From: Marivibrio sp040218065
GTDB lineage: Bacteria > Pseudomonadota > Alphaproteobacteria > UBA8366 > Aestuariispiraceae
Length of the DNA: 64,000 bases
Reading direction: 5' to 3'
NCBI RefSeq assembly: GCF_040218065.1
Contig: NZ_JAVJQE010000015.1
Coordinates: 248,001-312,000 of the forward strand
Shown: one piece after another, positions 42,434 to 50,083 of the stretch
Layout: each line of letters begins with the position of its first letter
How positions within the stretch are numbered: position 1 is the first letter of the stretch
Made by a program: the position numbers and the translations under genes
Notes under the pieces: generated by a model
What the model was told of the DNA's origin: nothing
Seen by the model: only the letters and a program-made list of their open reading frames with translations
Databases searched by the model: none

Positions 42434-44398
42434 ATGACTGAGCTGAGCCTGCAAGCCCTGTGCGACGAGGCGCTGCGCTGCGCGCAGAAGGGCGCCTTCA
42501 CGGACGCGGAGCGGCTGCTCCGTCAGGCGGTCGCCCGCGCGCCCGCCGCCCCGGGGCCCGCGCTTTATTACGGGCGGGTGCTCCGCGCCCTGGGCCGGTT
42601 GTCGGAGGCCGCGGCGGCGTTCGAGCGCGCCGCCAAGCCCGTCGGGCCGGTGCAGGGCGCGGCGTTGGCGGATTAGGGCGCCGCCCTCTTGGGGCTGGGC
42701 CGGCTCGGGCCGGCGCGGCGCGCCTTGCTGCGGGCGCTCGCCCGGGCCCCTGACGATTGGGCGGTGCGTTACAATCTGGTGCTGCTGGCGGCCGAGACGG
42801 GCGACGTCGCGCTTGCCGAGACGCACGCCGAGGCCTGTCGGCGCCTGAACCCCGACGCGCCGGAGACCGCGAACGCCTCGGGCCTCGCGCATTTGGCGGC
42901 GGGCCGGCCGCTGGAGGCGGAGGCCGCCTTCGCCGAGGCGCGGCGCCGCGCGCCGGACGACCCGACGGCGCTGCGCAATTGGGCCCGCGCGGTCAAGGCG
43001 GCGGGCCGGCCCGAGGAGGCGGCGGAAGCGCTGGCGCCCCTGTTGGCCCGCGAGCCCGGCCCGGCCGAGGTCACCCGCAGCCTGATGGCCGCCGCTCTGG
43101 ACGACGCCGCGCTGTCGGCGCAGGCGCTCGACGTTCTCAGCCCGTTGCTCGAGGGCGCTCAGGCCTCGCCGGCCGTCCTGGGGCAGGCCGCCTCCATCGC
43201 CGAACGATGCGGGCGACTGTCGGACGCCGAAGTCTGGGCCGAGGCCGCGCTGGCCGGCGCGGGCGACGACGCCGAGACCCGCGACTGGGCCCTGGTGATC
43301 CGGGCGCGCCTGGCGCGCCGGGCCGGTGATGCGGCGGCGGCGTTGGAGGCCTTGGCGGGCGCCGAGCCCGGGCGCCACGCCGCCGGCCGCGCTCTGTTGG
43401 CCGCGGAAATCCATTTCGAGATCGCCCGCGCCGCCGACCTGCTGGGACGGACCGAGGAGACGCTGGCGCACGCGCGGGCGGGCAATGAATTGATGGCCGC
43501 CCGGGAAGCGGCGGCCGGCGTCGACGCCGAGCGGCACTTGGCCCGGCTGGCCGAGACGACGCGCCGACTGCAAGAGGCGGCGCCGCTGGCCGCGCCAGAG
43601 GACGGGCTCGAGGACGGGCTCGAGGACGGGCTTGCGGAGGACCTCATGGACGGGGGACCGGCGCCGCGGCTCGTGTTCCTTACCGGCGCGGCGCGCGTGG
43701 GCTCGACCTTGCTGGTGCGCAGTCTGGAGGCGTCGAGCCGTCTGATCGCGCTGGACGAACCGGCGCTGGGCCTGGCGCGGTTGTCGCTCGACGAGCCGCC
43801 TGCGCGCCTGCGCGCCGCGTTGTTCGACGCGCTGGCGGCGGCGGCCGGCCTCGCAGACGCCCGAGCGCTCGACGGAAAGCTTGTCTTGATCAAGGCGCCG
43901 ATGGCGGCGTTGGACGCTCCGAAGCTGTTCCGCGCCGCGCCCGACTCGAAGCTGATCCTGATGCACCGCGACCCGTTTGACGTGGTGTTGAGCGCCTATC
44001 TGCAGAATTTCCGCGGCTCCGATCTGCTGCACGGCTTCCGCACGCTCAACGGGGCGGCCCGGCTCTACGACGCGACGCTGACCTGCCTGGAGGCGCTCGC
44101 CCGCCATCTGCCGGACGAGCGGCGTCTGACCCTGTTCTATGAGCGACTGGCGGGCGATTACGAGCGCGAGCTGCAGGCGTTGTGCGGCTTCCTGGAGATC
44201 CCGTACGAGGAGGCGCTGGCCGCGGACGAGACTCGCGCCGGCGCGCGCGCGCGGCGCGTGCGCACGCCGAGCTACCACCAGATCGCCGGCCCCGTGACCG
44301 AGCGGGCCGTCGCCCGCTGGCGGCGCTACGAGGACGCGCTCGCCGAGACCGCGCCGCTGTTGCAGCCGTGGCGCGCGCGGCTGGGCTACGACGGGTAG
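42434..44398 (+). pseudogene. TPR-sulfotransferase gene interrupted by an in-frame TAG
   Basis: A continuous reading frame from ATG 42434 to the stop at 44398 would encode about 654 residues: N-terminal TPR repeats, then a sulfotransferase domain. Codon 81 is TAG (42674-42676). TPR helices run straight through it: GRLSEAAAAFERAA before, GAALLGLGRLGPARRALL after. The frame is the same on both sides, with no insertion or deletion. A single-base change from TGG, TTG or TCG explains it. Possible readings are a nonsense-mutated pseudogene, a sequencing error, amber suppression, or reinitiation at the TTG at 42689. The reading frame after the stop remains free of stops and domain motifs are intact, so any loss is recent. 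Confidence 0.72.
42689..44398 (+). CDS. TPR-repeat sulfotransferase, part downstream of the amber codon
   Basis: If translation reinitiates at TTG 42689, 13 bases after the amber codon, a 569-residue protein results. TPR-like helical pairs fill residues 1 to about 300. A linker with three EDGL repeats (about 305-317) follows. The sulfotransferase domain has the 5'-phosphosulfate loop TGAARVGSTLLVRSL and the 3'-phosphate site LILMHRDPFDVVLSAYLQN. Such enzymes transfer sulfate from PAPS to hydroxyls or amines of glycans, proteins or lipids. The nearby glycan cluster suggests, but does not prove, a sugar acceptor. No good Shine-Dalgarno precedes the TTG. Confidence 0.6.
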   Translation: MGLGRLGPARRALLRALARAPDDWAVRYNLVLLAAETGDVALAETHAEACRRLNPDAPETANASGLAHLAAGRPLEAEAAFAEARRRAPDDPTALRNWARAVKAAGRPEEAAEALAPLLAREPGPAEVTRSLMAAALDDAALSAQALDVLSPLLEGAQASPAVLGQAASIAERCGRLSDAEVWAEAALAGAGDDAETRDWALVIRARLARRAGDAAAALEALAGAEPGRHAAGRALLAAEIHFEIARAADLLGRTEETLAHARAGNELMAAREAAAGVDAERHLARLAETTRRLQEAAPLAAPEDGLEDGLEDGLAEDLMDGGPAPRLVFLTGAARVGSTLLVRSLEASSRLIALDEPALGLARLSLDEPPARLRAALFDALAAAAGLADARALDGKLVLIKAPMAALDAPKLFRAAPDSKLILMHRDPFDVVLSAYLQNFRGSDLLHGFRTLNGAARLYDATLTCLEALARHLPDERRLTLFYERLAGDYERELQALCGFLEIPYEEALAADETRAGARARRVRTPSYHQIAGPVTERAVARWRRYEDALAETAPLLQPWRARLGYDG

Positions 44399-44421
44399 CT
44401 TCGCAGGCGGGAGCCAGGCCG

Positions 44422-44464
44422 CTCAGCCCCCCTCAGCCCCCCTCAGCCCCCCCCTCAGCCCCAG
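44422..44464. repeat. CTCAGCCCCC repeats at the htpX stop
   Basis: CTCAGCCCCCC occurs four times in tandem with slight length variation in the C run. The array ends inside the last codons of htpX (stop at 44455-44457). It fills the gap between the convergent sulfotransferase and htpX genes. C-run slippage could move the htpX stop by a few residues. The complementary strand is G-rich and could fold as a quadruplex. Confidence 0.8.
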
Positions 44465-45315
44465 GGGCGCGCTTCGCCGGCGAGCGCGCGCAGCCGGCGG
44501 ATGCGCTCTTCGGTCTTGGGGTGGGTCGAGAACAGGCCGTCGATCGCGTTGGCGTGCAGCGGGTTGACGATGAACATCTGGGCGGTCGCGGGGTTCTTCT
44601 CGGCCGTGTCCATGTCGGTGCGCGCGGCGGCGTTCTGCATCTTCTCCAGCGCCGAGGCGAGCCACAGCGGCTGGCCGCAGATCTCAGCCCCCATCTTGTC
44701 GGCCCCGTATTCGCGCGTGCGGCTGATCGCCATCTGCACCAGCATGGCGGCGATCGGCCCCAGGATCATCACCAGGATCACGCCCACGAAGCCGAGCGGG
44801 CTGTTGCGATTGCCGCCGAAGAGCTGCGCGAACATCGCGATGTTGGCGAGCGCCGAGATCGCGCCGGCCAGCGTCGCGGTGATCGTCATGATCAGCGTGT
44901 CGCGGTTCTTCACATGGGCCAGCTCGTGCGCCATGACGCCCGCGATCTCCTCATGGCTCAGCATGCGCAAAAGGCCGGTGGTGGCGGCGACGGCGGCGTT
45001 GTCCGGATTGCGGCCGGTGGCGAAGGCGTTCGGCTGGTCCTGCTCGATGATGTAGACTTTGGGCATGGGCAGCTCGGCGCGCTGGGCCAGCTGCTCCACC
45101 AGGCGCACAAGATCGGGCGCGCTGGTGCGGTCGACCTCGCGCGCGCCGTACATGCGCAGCACGATCTTGTCTGCGTTCCAATAGGCGAAGACGTTGCCGA
45201 AGCCGGCCAGCGCCAGGGCGATCAGCATCCCGCCCTCGCCGCCGACCAGATAGCCGCAGCCGACGAACAAGGCCGTCAGGCCGGCCATCAGTAGGCTGGT
45301 GCGCACCCAATTCAT
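44455..45315 (-). CDS. htpX: HtpX, membrane zinc metalloprotease (M48)
   Basis: A 286-residue inner-membrane protease that takes part in quality control of membrane proteins. The zinc motif HELAH is at residues 130-134, with the third ligand Glu in REYGADKMGAE. Hydrophobic segments are at about 7-24 and 30-47, and two more lie after the active site. The NAFATGRNP and QDQPNA blocks are typical. ATG 45315 with GGTGGAG upstream matches the conserved MNWVRT start. Longer in-frame starts would add an uncharacteristic basic leader. Confidence 0.95.
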   Translation of the reverse strand: MNWVRTSLLMAGLTALFVGCGYLVGGEGGMLIALALAGFGNVFAYWNADKIVLRMYGAREVDRTSAPDLVRLVEQLAQRAELPMPKVYIIEQDQPNAFATGRNPDNAAVAATTGLLRMLSHEEIAGVMAHELAHVKNRDTLIMTITATLAGAISALANIAMFAQLFGGNRNSPLGFVGVILVMILGPIAAMLVQMAISRTREYGADKMGAEICGQPLWLASALEKMQNAAARTDMDTAEKNPATAQMFIVNPLHANAIDGLFSTHPKTEERIRRLRALAGEARPWG

Positions 45316-45388
45316 CGACGTCGCTCCACCTTGAACAGAAAGCCGACCGCGCCGATCGCGACCGACAGCCTCGCCGTCGAGGCGGCTT

Positions 45389-46294
45389 TTAGATGGGCGA
45401 ACGGGGCGGCGTTTCAAGCGCCGCGCGGATCTCCGCGGCCGAGGCCGGGCGCCCGCCCGCCGCCTGGATCAGGCCGGCCGCCTCCTCCGCCAGCGCGGGA
45501 TTGCGGATATCGAGGCCGAGCGGCGCGTCCTCCAGCCCGACGCGCACATGCCCGCCGGCTGCGACGGCCTCTGGAATCAGCGCGCGCAGATCGACCTGCA
45601 GGCCCGCGATCATCCAGGGCGCGCCGGGCGCGCAGTCCGCCAACAGCGCGCGGTAGGCGTCGAGCGCATAGGAGCGCGGCGGATAGCCGAAGCTGAACCG
45701 ATCGGAGAACATCAACCGATAGACCGCCTGCGGCGCGTCCGCATAGCGCGCGGCCAGCGCCGCGCCGAAGCGCAGGAACCCCGGCTCGTAGATCGCGTAG
45801 CCCGGATGGAAGCCGTACTCCGCCGCAAGCCGCAGCCCCTCGCGCGCGTGGTCTTCGGGATTGGAGTAGGTGAAACCCGGCCGGTCCGCCGCGACGCCGG
45901 CCAGATCGGCGATATGGACCGTGCCCGGATCGACCACGGACCATTCGATCAGGCCGCGCCGCGCCAACTCCACGGTGTGGGCGTAGCGCGCCTGGACGCT
46001 GAGGCCGCCGCCATGTCCCTCCGCCCCGTTGAACGGCAAGGTCGGGTAGACGATCGCGTCGACCTCGGCCCGAACGCCCTCGATGATGCGGGCGTAGGTC
46101 CGCCAATCGTCGCTCTGCCGGCCGCTGTCGGGATCGAAGGCGTGGACGTGGATCACGGCCGCGCCGGCGCGCGCGCAGGCGATCCCCTCGGCGACGCAGT
46201 CCGCGATCGAATAGGGCGCGCGCGGTTGCTTCGCCGGGCCCCAGGGGCCGTTCAGCGCGACTTCCAGCCAGACGGGCGTCCCGCGCGCGGCCAT
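45389..46294 (-). CDS. BKACE family beta-keto acid cleavage enzyme (DUF849)
   Basis: A 301-residue TIM-barrel enzyme of the BKACE family. Members condense a beta-keto acid with acetyl-CoA to give a CoA ester and acetoacetate, the founding activity being 3-keto-5-aminohexanoate cleavage. The zinc site HVHAFD (about 49-54) and the second His pair region GHVRVGLEDAPLG are visible. So are PTLPFNGAEG and YSNPEDHAREGL. The keto-acid specificity cannot be read from sequence alone. The stop of the DUF3429 gene upstream is only 4 bases away, suggesting one transcript. Confidence 0.9.
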   Translation of the reverse strand: MAARGTPVWLEVALNGPWGPAKQPRAPYSIADCVAEGIACARAGAAVIHVHAFDPDSGRQSDDWRTYARIIEGVRAEVDAIVYPTLPFNGAEGHGGGLSVQARYAHTVELARRGLIEWSVVDPGTVHIADLAGVAADRPGFTYSNPEDHAREGLRLAAEYGFHPGYAIYEPGFLRFGAALAARYADAPQAVYRLMFSDRFSFGYPPRSYALDAYRALLADCAPGAPWMIAGLQVDLRALIPEAVAAGGHVRVGLEDAPLGLDIRNPALAEEAAGLIQAAGGRPASAAEIRAALETPPRSPI

Positions 46295-46298
46295 CGGC

Positions 46299-46778
46299 TC
46301 AGCCGCCGGCGAAGCGGCTGGCGTCGAAGACGGCGTAAAGCGCCGCCGCCAGCGACAGGATGACGCCGGTCGTCAGGATCTTGCGCAGCGTTCCGTACCA
46401 CGCGGGGAACAGGCCGCCGCGCACCGCCTTCGCGTCGACGATGAAGGCCAGCGTGAAGGCGATCAGATAGACGATCAGCACCGAATAGATCTGGCCGGTG
46501 AACATCGCGCCCCAACCGATCAGGGCCGGGGTCACCGACCAGATCAGCTGCATCCAGTTGGGCCGCATCGCAAGGTCCGGGGCCAGCGCGCGCCCCCAAT
46601 GCACGCCGCCGAGGAAGCTCAGGATCACCGCGCCGTAGCCCAGCATCGCGTTGAGCGCCAGCGCCGCCGCCGCGGGCTCCGCCAACCAGGCGCCCGCCGC
46701 GCCGACGACGAAGGGAATGAGGCCGGCCAGCCCGATGAACAGCGCCGGGGTCGGAATCTTCGCGAAGGCGTCGCGCAT
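46299..46778 (-). CDS. DUF3429 family membrane protein
   Basis: A 159-residue integral membrane protein with five hydrophobic segments. The conserved blocks are IPFVVGA, GYGAVILSFLGGVHWG and SVTPALIGWGAM, followed by the end helix VILSLAAALYAV. Function is unknown. ATG 46778 is preceded by GAGAGGA at a good distance and is preferred over a TTG at 46799. It lies 31 bases downstream of the DUF4139 gene stop region on the same strand. Confidence 0.82.
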   Translation of the reverse strand: MRDAFAKIPTPALFIGLAGLIPFVVGAAGAWLAEPAAAALALNAMLGYGAVILSFLGGVHWGRALAPDLAMRPNWMQLIWSVTPALIGWGAMFTGQIYSVLIVYLIAFTLAFIVDAKAVRGGLFPAWYGTLRKILTTGVILSLAAALYAVFDASRFAGG

Positions 46779-46809
46779 CGGCGGCAATCCTCTCGTCAAA
46801 CGCTTGGGG

Positions 46810-48297
46810 CTAGTCTTCGCCGCCGACCCGCACGCGATAGGTCAGCGCGGTCTCGGCTCGGGCGGGAATCTCGACCGCGAAGCGCGCGGCGCCGGCGTCG
46901 GCGGTCTGCGCCGGATGGCTGGTCTGCAGGATCGTCCAGGGCGCGTTGAAGCGCTCCACGACGTCGACCGTCACGGCCGCATCCTTGGCGTTTTTCAGGA
47001 TGATTTCGTGCTCGGCCTCGTAGGGGCGCGGGCCGTTTCGGCGCTGTTCGTCAGGACCCCGCCACTCGAAGGCCGTCATCGTGCGCCGGGCGGTCACATC
47101 GAAGGCGGCGCCGAGATCGAGGGTCGCCGCGGCGCCGACCGGCAGGTCGGGCAGCCGCGCCTCGGCCAGCAGCCGGGTGGAGAGGCCGGCCCCCGGGCGA
47201 TCGGCCGAGGCGGTCGAGGCGTCCGGCGCGCGCACCGTGATCGTGCCCGCCGGCAGCGGCCGGGCCAGCGGCCCGTCGGCGGCGTTGGCCAGCGTGAGCC
47301 GCACGTGCGGGCGCAGCAGCTCCTCCCCGCTCTCGACACGGCCGGGCCAGGCCTCGCCGCGGCCTTCCAGCACGTAGCGACGCGTCACCGGGACCGCGGT
47401 CTCGCCCATCAGCACCCGGCGCACGGTGGATCGGCCGGGCAGATCGATCGGGGCGGCCAGTCGGTACAACTGGCGGTCGCCGACGGCCTGGGCCTGGGGC
47501 GGACCGGCGGATTCGGCGCTCATCGCGCGGGCCTGCATCGCGGCGTCCGCCTGCGGGCCCGGCCCGCCGCCGCCCGCGCGCGGGACGTCGCCGGCGACCA
47601 GCGTCACCGCTGCGTTCAGGACGTCCTCGGCGCCGTCGTTGCGGATCAGATAATCGGCCGAGAGGCGGAGCTGCGCGCCGTCTTCGCGCAACACCCCGTC
47701 ATAGCGCGCGTCCCAGCCGAGGCTCGGCGTCTCGTAGCGCAATTGCAGGGTTCCCGTCGTCACCGGCGCGACGAACCGGACCGCGACGCTGCGCTGAAGC
47801 GCCAGATCGGCGGGTGGGCGGCGCAGCAGCAATCGGCCGGGCGGCAGCACCTCCAGGGCGCCGTCGGCGCGTTCGATCACGGGCCAGCCGCGCCCGGCGC
47901 TGCGCAGCAGGCCGGTGATCTCCTCCTCGGCGCCGGTGGCGGGGTTGCGCGTCAGCCAGGTGATCTCGCGCCCCACCATGCGCGCCAGCAGCGCGGCCGG
48001 CTCCGCCTCCGCCTCTTGCAGGGCGAGGGTGTCGGGGACGACCGCCGCGCCGCCCGCCGCCGGCAGGAAGCGCGCGGCGAGGCTGTCGCCGAGCGCGCCG
48101 TCGGGCAGATCGCGCGCGATCAGCACGTCCGCCGGACCGTCGAGCGCGACGGGCCGCGTCTCGCGCAACTCCGCCGGCCCGCCGCGGTACAGCGTCGCGA
48201 CATGGGCGTTGGGCGGCGGGGCGCTCGCGGTCTGCGCCAGCGCCGGCAGCGGCGCCAGCATCGCGGCGGCGACGGCCAAGGCGGCGCGCCGGCTCAT
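46810..48297 (-). CDS. Exported DUF4139 domain protein
   Basis: A 495-residue secreted protein. The signal peptide covers residues 1 to about 22 (ending LPALAQ). The C-terminal DUF4139 region includes LQLRYETPSLGWDARYDGVL, LSADYLIRNDGAEDVLNAAV and KNAKDAAVTVDVVERFNAPW. The fold is predominantly beta and probably mediates binding in the periplasm or at the surface; the biochemical role is not known. The start overlaps the stop of the amidotransferase-like gene upstream by 4 bases (ATGA), so they are translationally coupled. Confidence 0.85.
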   Translation of the reverse strand: MSRRAALAVAAAMLAPLPALAQTASAPPPNAHVATLYRGGPAELRETRPVALDGPADVLIARDLPDGALGDSLAARFLPAAGGAAVVPDTLALQEAEAEPAALLARMVGREITWLTRNPATGAEEEITGLLRSAGRGWPVIERADGALEVLPPGRLLLRRPPADLALQRSVAVRFVAPVTTGTLQLRYETPSLGWDARYDGVLREDGAQLRLSADYLIRNDGAEDVLNAAVTLVAGDVPRAGGGGPGPQADAAMQARAMSAESAGPPQAQAVGDRQLYRLAAPIDLPGRSTVRRVLMGETAVPVTRRYVLEGRGEAWPGRVESGEELLRPHVRLTLANAADGPLARPLPAGTITVRAPDASTASADRPGAGLSTRLLAEARLPDLPVGAAATLDLGAAFDVTARRTMTAFEWRGPDEQRRNGPRPYEAEHEIILKNAKDAAVTVDVVERFNAPWTILQTSHPAQTADAGAARFAVEIPARAETALTYRVRVGGED

Positions 48298-49046
48298 GAC
48301 AGCACCGCCGTCGCGTAGAGGAAATTCTTGAAGACCAGCGGCGTCAGCGGGACCGGTCGGTAGTTCTGCATGAATTCGGGATGGCTGCCGCGCCAGCCGC
48401 GCGCGAAGGAGTCCGCCTCCGCCTCCGGGTGGAACTGGACCGACACCCAGCCGCCGCCGTAGTCGATCGCCGCGGCCGGCAGCTCGGCGCGCGTCGCCAG
48501 CACCTGCGCGCCGTCCGGCGGACGGGCGACATGCTCCTCATTGCCGAAATGAAAGGCGGGCGGATCGTCCAGCCCCTCGAACAGCCAGTGCGCGCGGCCC
48601 GCTTCGGTCAGGTCGACGGGCAGGGTTGCGGCCATGGTTCCCGCGGCCACGGTCTCCACCGGGGCCCCCAACGCCTTCGCCATGATCTGATGGCCGCCGC
48701 ACACCCCGAAGATCGGCGGTCCGCCGTCCGGGCGCGCGCGGGCGGCCCGAAGCCACTCGATCAGCGCGCGCTGCCAGGCCAGATCGTCATGCACCGAATG
48801 GAAGGAGCCGCCGATCACCACGGCGTCGGGCGCCTCCGACCCGTCGAGCGGCGGCAGCGGCGCGCCGTGGCAGATGCGTCGGCCGTCATACTCCAGCCGA
48901 TCGCGCACGCCGGCGCGCTCCAGGGTCCCCTCGAACCAGACGGTTTCGTCGTCGCCGCCCGGCTCGTCGGCGAAGATCGCCGGGTCGTAGCGCCCGGGCG
49001 CGCCCAGCTGGCCGAGGAACGCGAACCGTTTCAGACGGGTCGTCAT
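48294..49046 (-). CDS. Class I glutamine amidotransferase-like protein
   Basis: A 250-residue GATase1-fold protein. Cys116 in FGVCGGHQIM and His206/Glu208 in VQFHPEAE form the expected triad, so glutaminase or a related amide-cleaving activity is possible. There is no fused synthetase domain and no amidotransferase partner beside it. It resembles stand-alone GMP-synthase-like GATases of unknown acceptor. Coupled by a 4-base overlap to the exported DUF4139 gene, an association that I cannot explain functionally. Confidence 0.85.
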   Translation of the reverse strand: MTTRLKRFAFLGQLGAPGRYDPAIFADEPGGDDETVWFEGTLERAGVRDRLEYDGRRICHGAPLPPLDGSEAPDAVVIGGSFHSVHDDLAWQRALIEWLRAARARPDGGPPIFGVCGGHQIMAKALGAPVETVAAGTMAATLPVDLTEAGRAHWLFEGLDDPPAFHFGNEEHVARPPDGAQVLATRAELPAAAIDYGGGWVSVQFHPEAEADSFARGWRGSHPEFMQNYRPVPLTPLVFKNFLYATAVLS

Positions 49047-49065
49047 CGCACTCTCCTCACACGCG

Positions 49066-49656
49066 CTAGAGCGCCTGACGCGCCTTGAGCGCCGCGCTCA
49101 ACGTGCCGTCGTCCAGGTAATCCAACTCGCCGCCCACCGGCACCCCGTGAGCCAGGCGGGTGACCTTGACCCCGGCGCCCTCCAGACGTTCGGTGATGTA
49201 GTGGGCGGTGGTTTGGCCGTCGACGGTCAAGTTCGTGGCCAGAATGATCTCCGCCGTCGGCCGATCCGGGCCGACGCGCGCCAGCAATTGGCCGATCGTC
49301 AGATCCTCCGGTCCGATTCCGTCGAGCGCCGAAAGGGTCCCGCCGAGAACGTGATAGCGGCCGGTGAAGCCGGACGCGCGCTCCAAAGCCCAGAGATCCC
49401 CGACCTGCTCCACCACGCAGATCGTCCGGGCGTCGCGAGTCTCGTCGGTGCAGATCCGGCAGGGATCAGTCGTGTCCAGGTTGCCGCACACCGAGCACGG
49501 CGCCACCTTGTCGGCCGCCTCCGACAGCGCGGTCGCGAGCGGGCGCATCAGGCTTTCGCGCTTCTTGACCAGCTCCAGCGCCGCGCGCCGGGCCGATCGG
49601 GGGCCGAGGCCCGGAAGTCGGGCCAGCAACTGGATCAGACGCTCGATTTCCTGCAT
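49066..49656 (-). CDS. recR: Recombination mediator RecR
   Basis: A 196-residue RecR of normal length. It has the N-terminal helix-hairpin-helix (LARLPGLGPRSARRAALEL), the zinc finger CSVCGNLDTTDPCRIC (about 56-71), the Toprim block TICVVEQVGDLWALE and the C-terminal LAHGVPVGGELDYLDDGTL. RecR acts with RecO and RecF to load RecA on gapped DNA. It is the third gene of the dnaX-ybaB-recR block, 46 bases from ybaB. Confidence 0.96.
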   Translation of the reverse strand: MQEIERLIQLLARLPGLGPRSARRAALELVKKRESLMRPLATALSEAADKVAPCSVCGNLDTTDPCRICTDETRDARTICVVEQVGDLWALERASGFTGRYHVLGGTLSALDGIGPEDLTIGQLLARVGPDRPTAEIILATNLTVDGQTTAHYITERLEGAGVKVTRLAHGVPVGGELDYLDDGTLSAALKARQAL

Positions 49657-49702
49657 GCGTTCGCCGGAGGTTCGTCGGGACGGCGCCGGACCGTCTCGCG
49701 GG

Positions 49703-50026
49703 TCAGAAAGGCAGCTTCATGCCGGGCGGCAGCTGCAGGCCGCCCATCAGCTTCTGGGTCTCCTCCTGCAGACGGGCTTCGGCCTTGGATTGGGCGTCGT
49801 TGATCGCGGCGACGATCAAATCCTCCATCACCTCTTTCTCGTCGGCTGAAACGAGCGAGGGGTCGACCTCGATCCGGCGCAGCTTGCCCTTGCCCGAGAC
49901 GGTGGCGGAGACCATGCCGCCGCCGGCCGTCCCCATGACCTCCACCTGCTCCATTTCCTGCTGCATGCGCTGGAGGTTTTCCTGCATCTCCTGCGCCTGC
50001 TTCATCATGTTCGCCATATTCTTCAT
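49703..50026 (-). CDS. ybaB: YbaB/EbfC nucleoid-associated protein
   Basis: A 107-residue DNA-binding protein with the family's Met/Gln-rich N-terminal helix (MKNMANMMKQAQEMQENLQR), the middle GGGMVSATVSGKGKLRRIEV and the terminal GLQLPPGMKLPF. ATG 50026 gives the standard length; a start 13 codons earlier is in frame but atypical. Lies between dnaX and recR, the common arrangement in bacteria. Confidence 0.95.
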   Translation of the reverse strand: MKNMANMMKQAQEMQENLQRMQQEMEQVEVMGTAGGGMVSATVSGKGKLRRIEVDPSLVSADEKEVMEDLIVAAINDAQSKAEARLQEETQKLMGGLQLPPGMKLPF

Positions 50027-50083
50027 CGTCGGCTCGCTCGCTTCTCGCCAGGCCGCGCCCGACACATGTCGGGCGGCGGCGGA

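Noticed and set aside
42434..42676. Independent 80-residue TPR protein
   Set aside because: Its TPR helices continue in the same frame directly beyond the TAG; it is better explained as the 5' part of the interrupted sulfotransferase gene.
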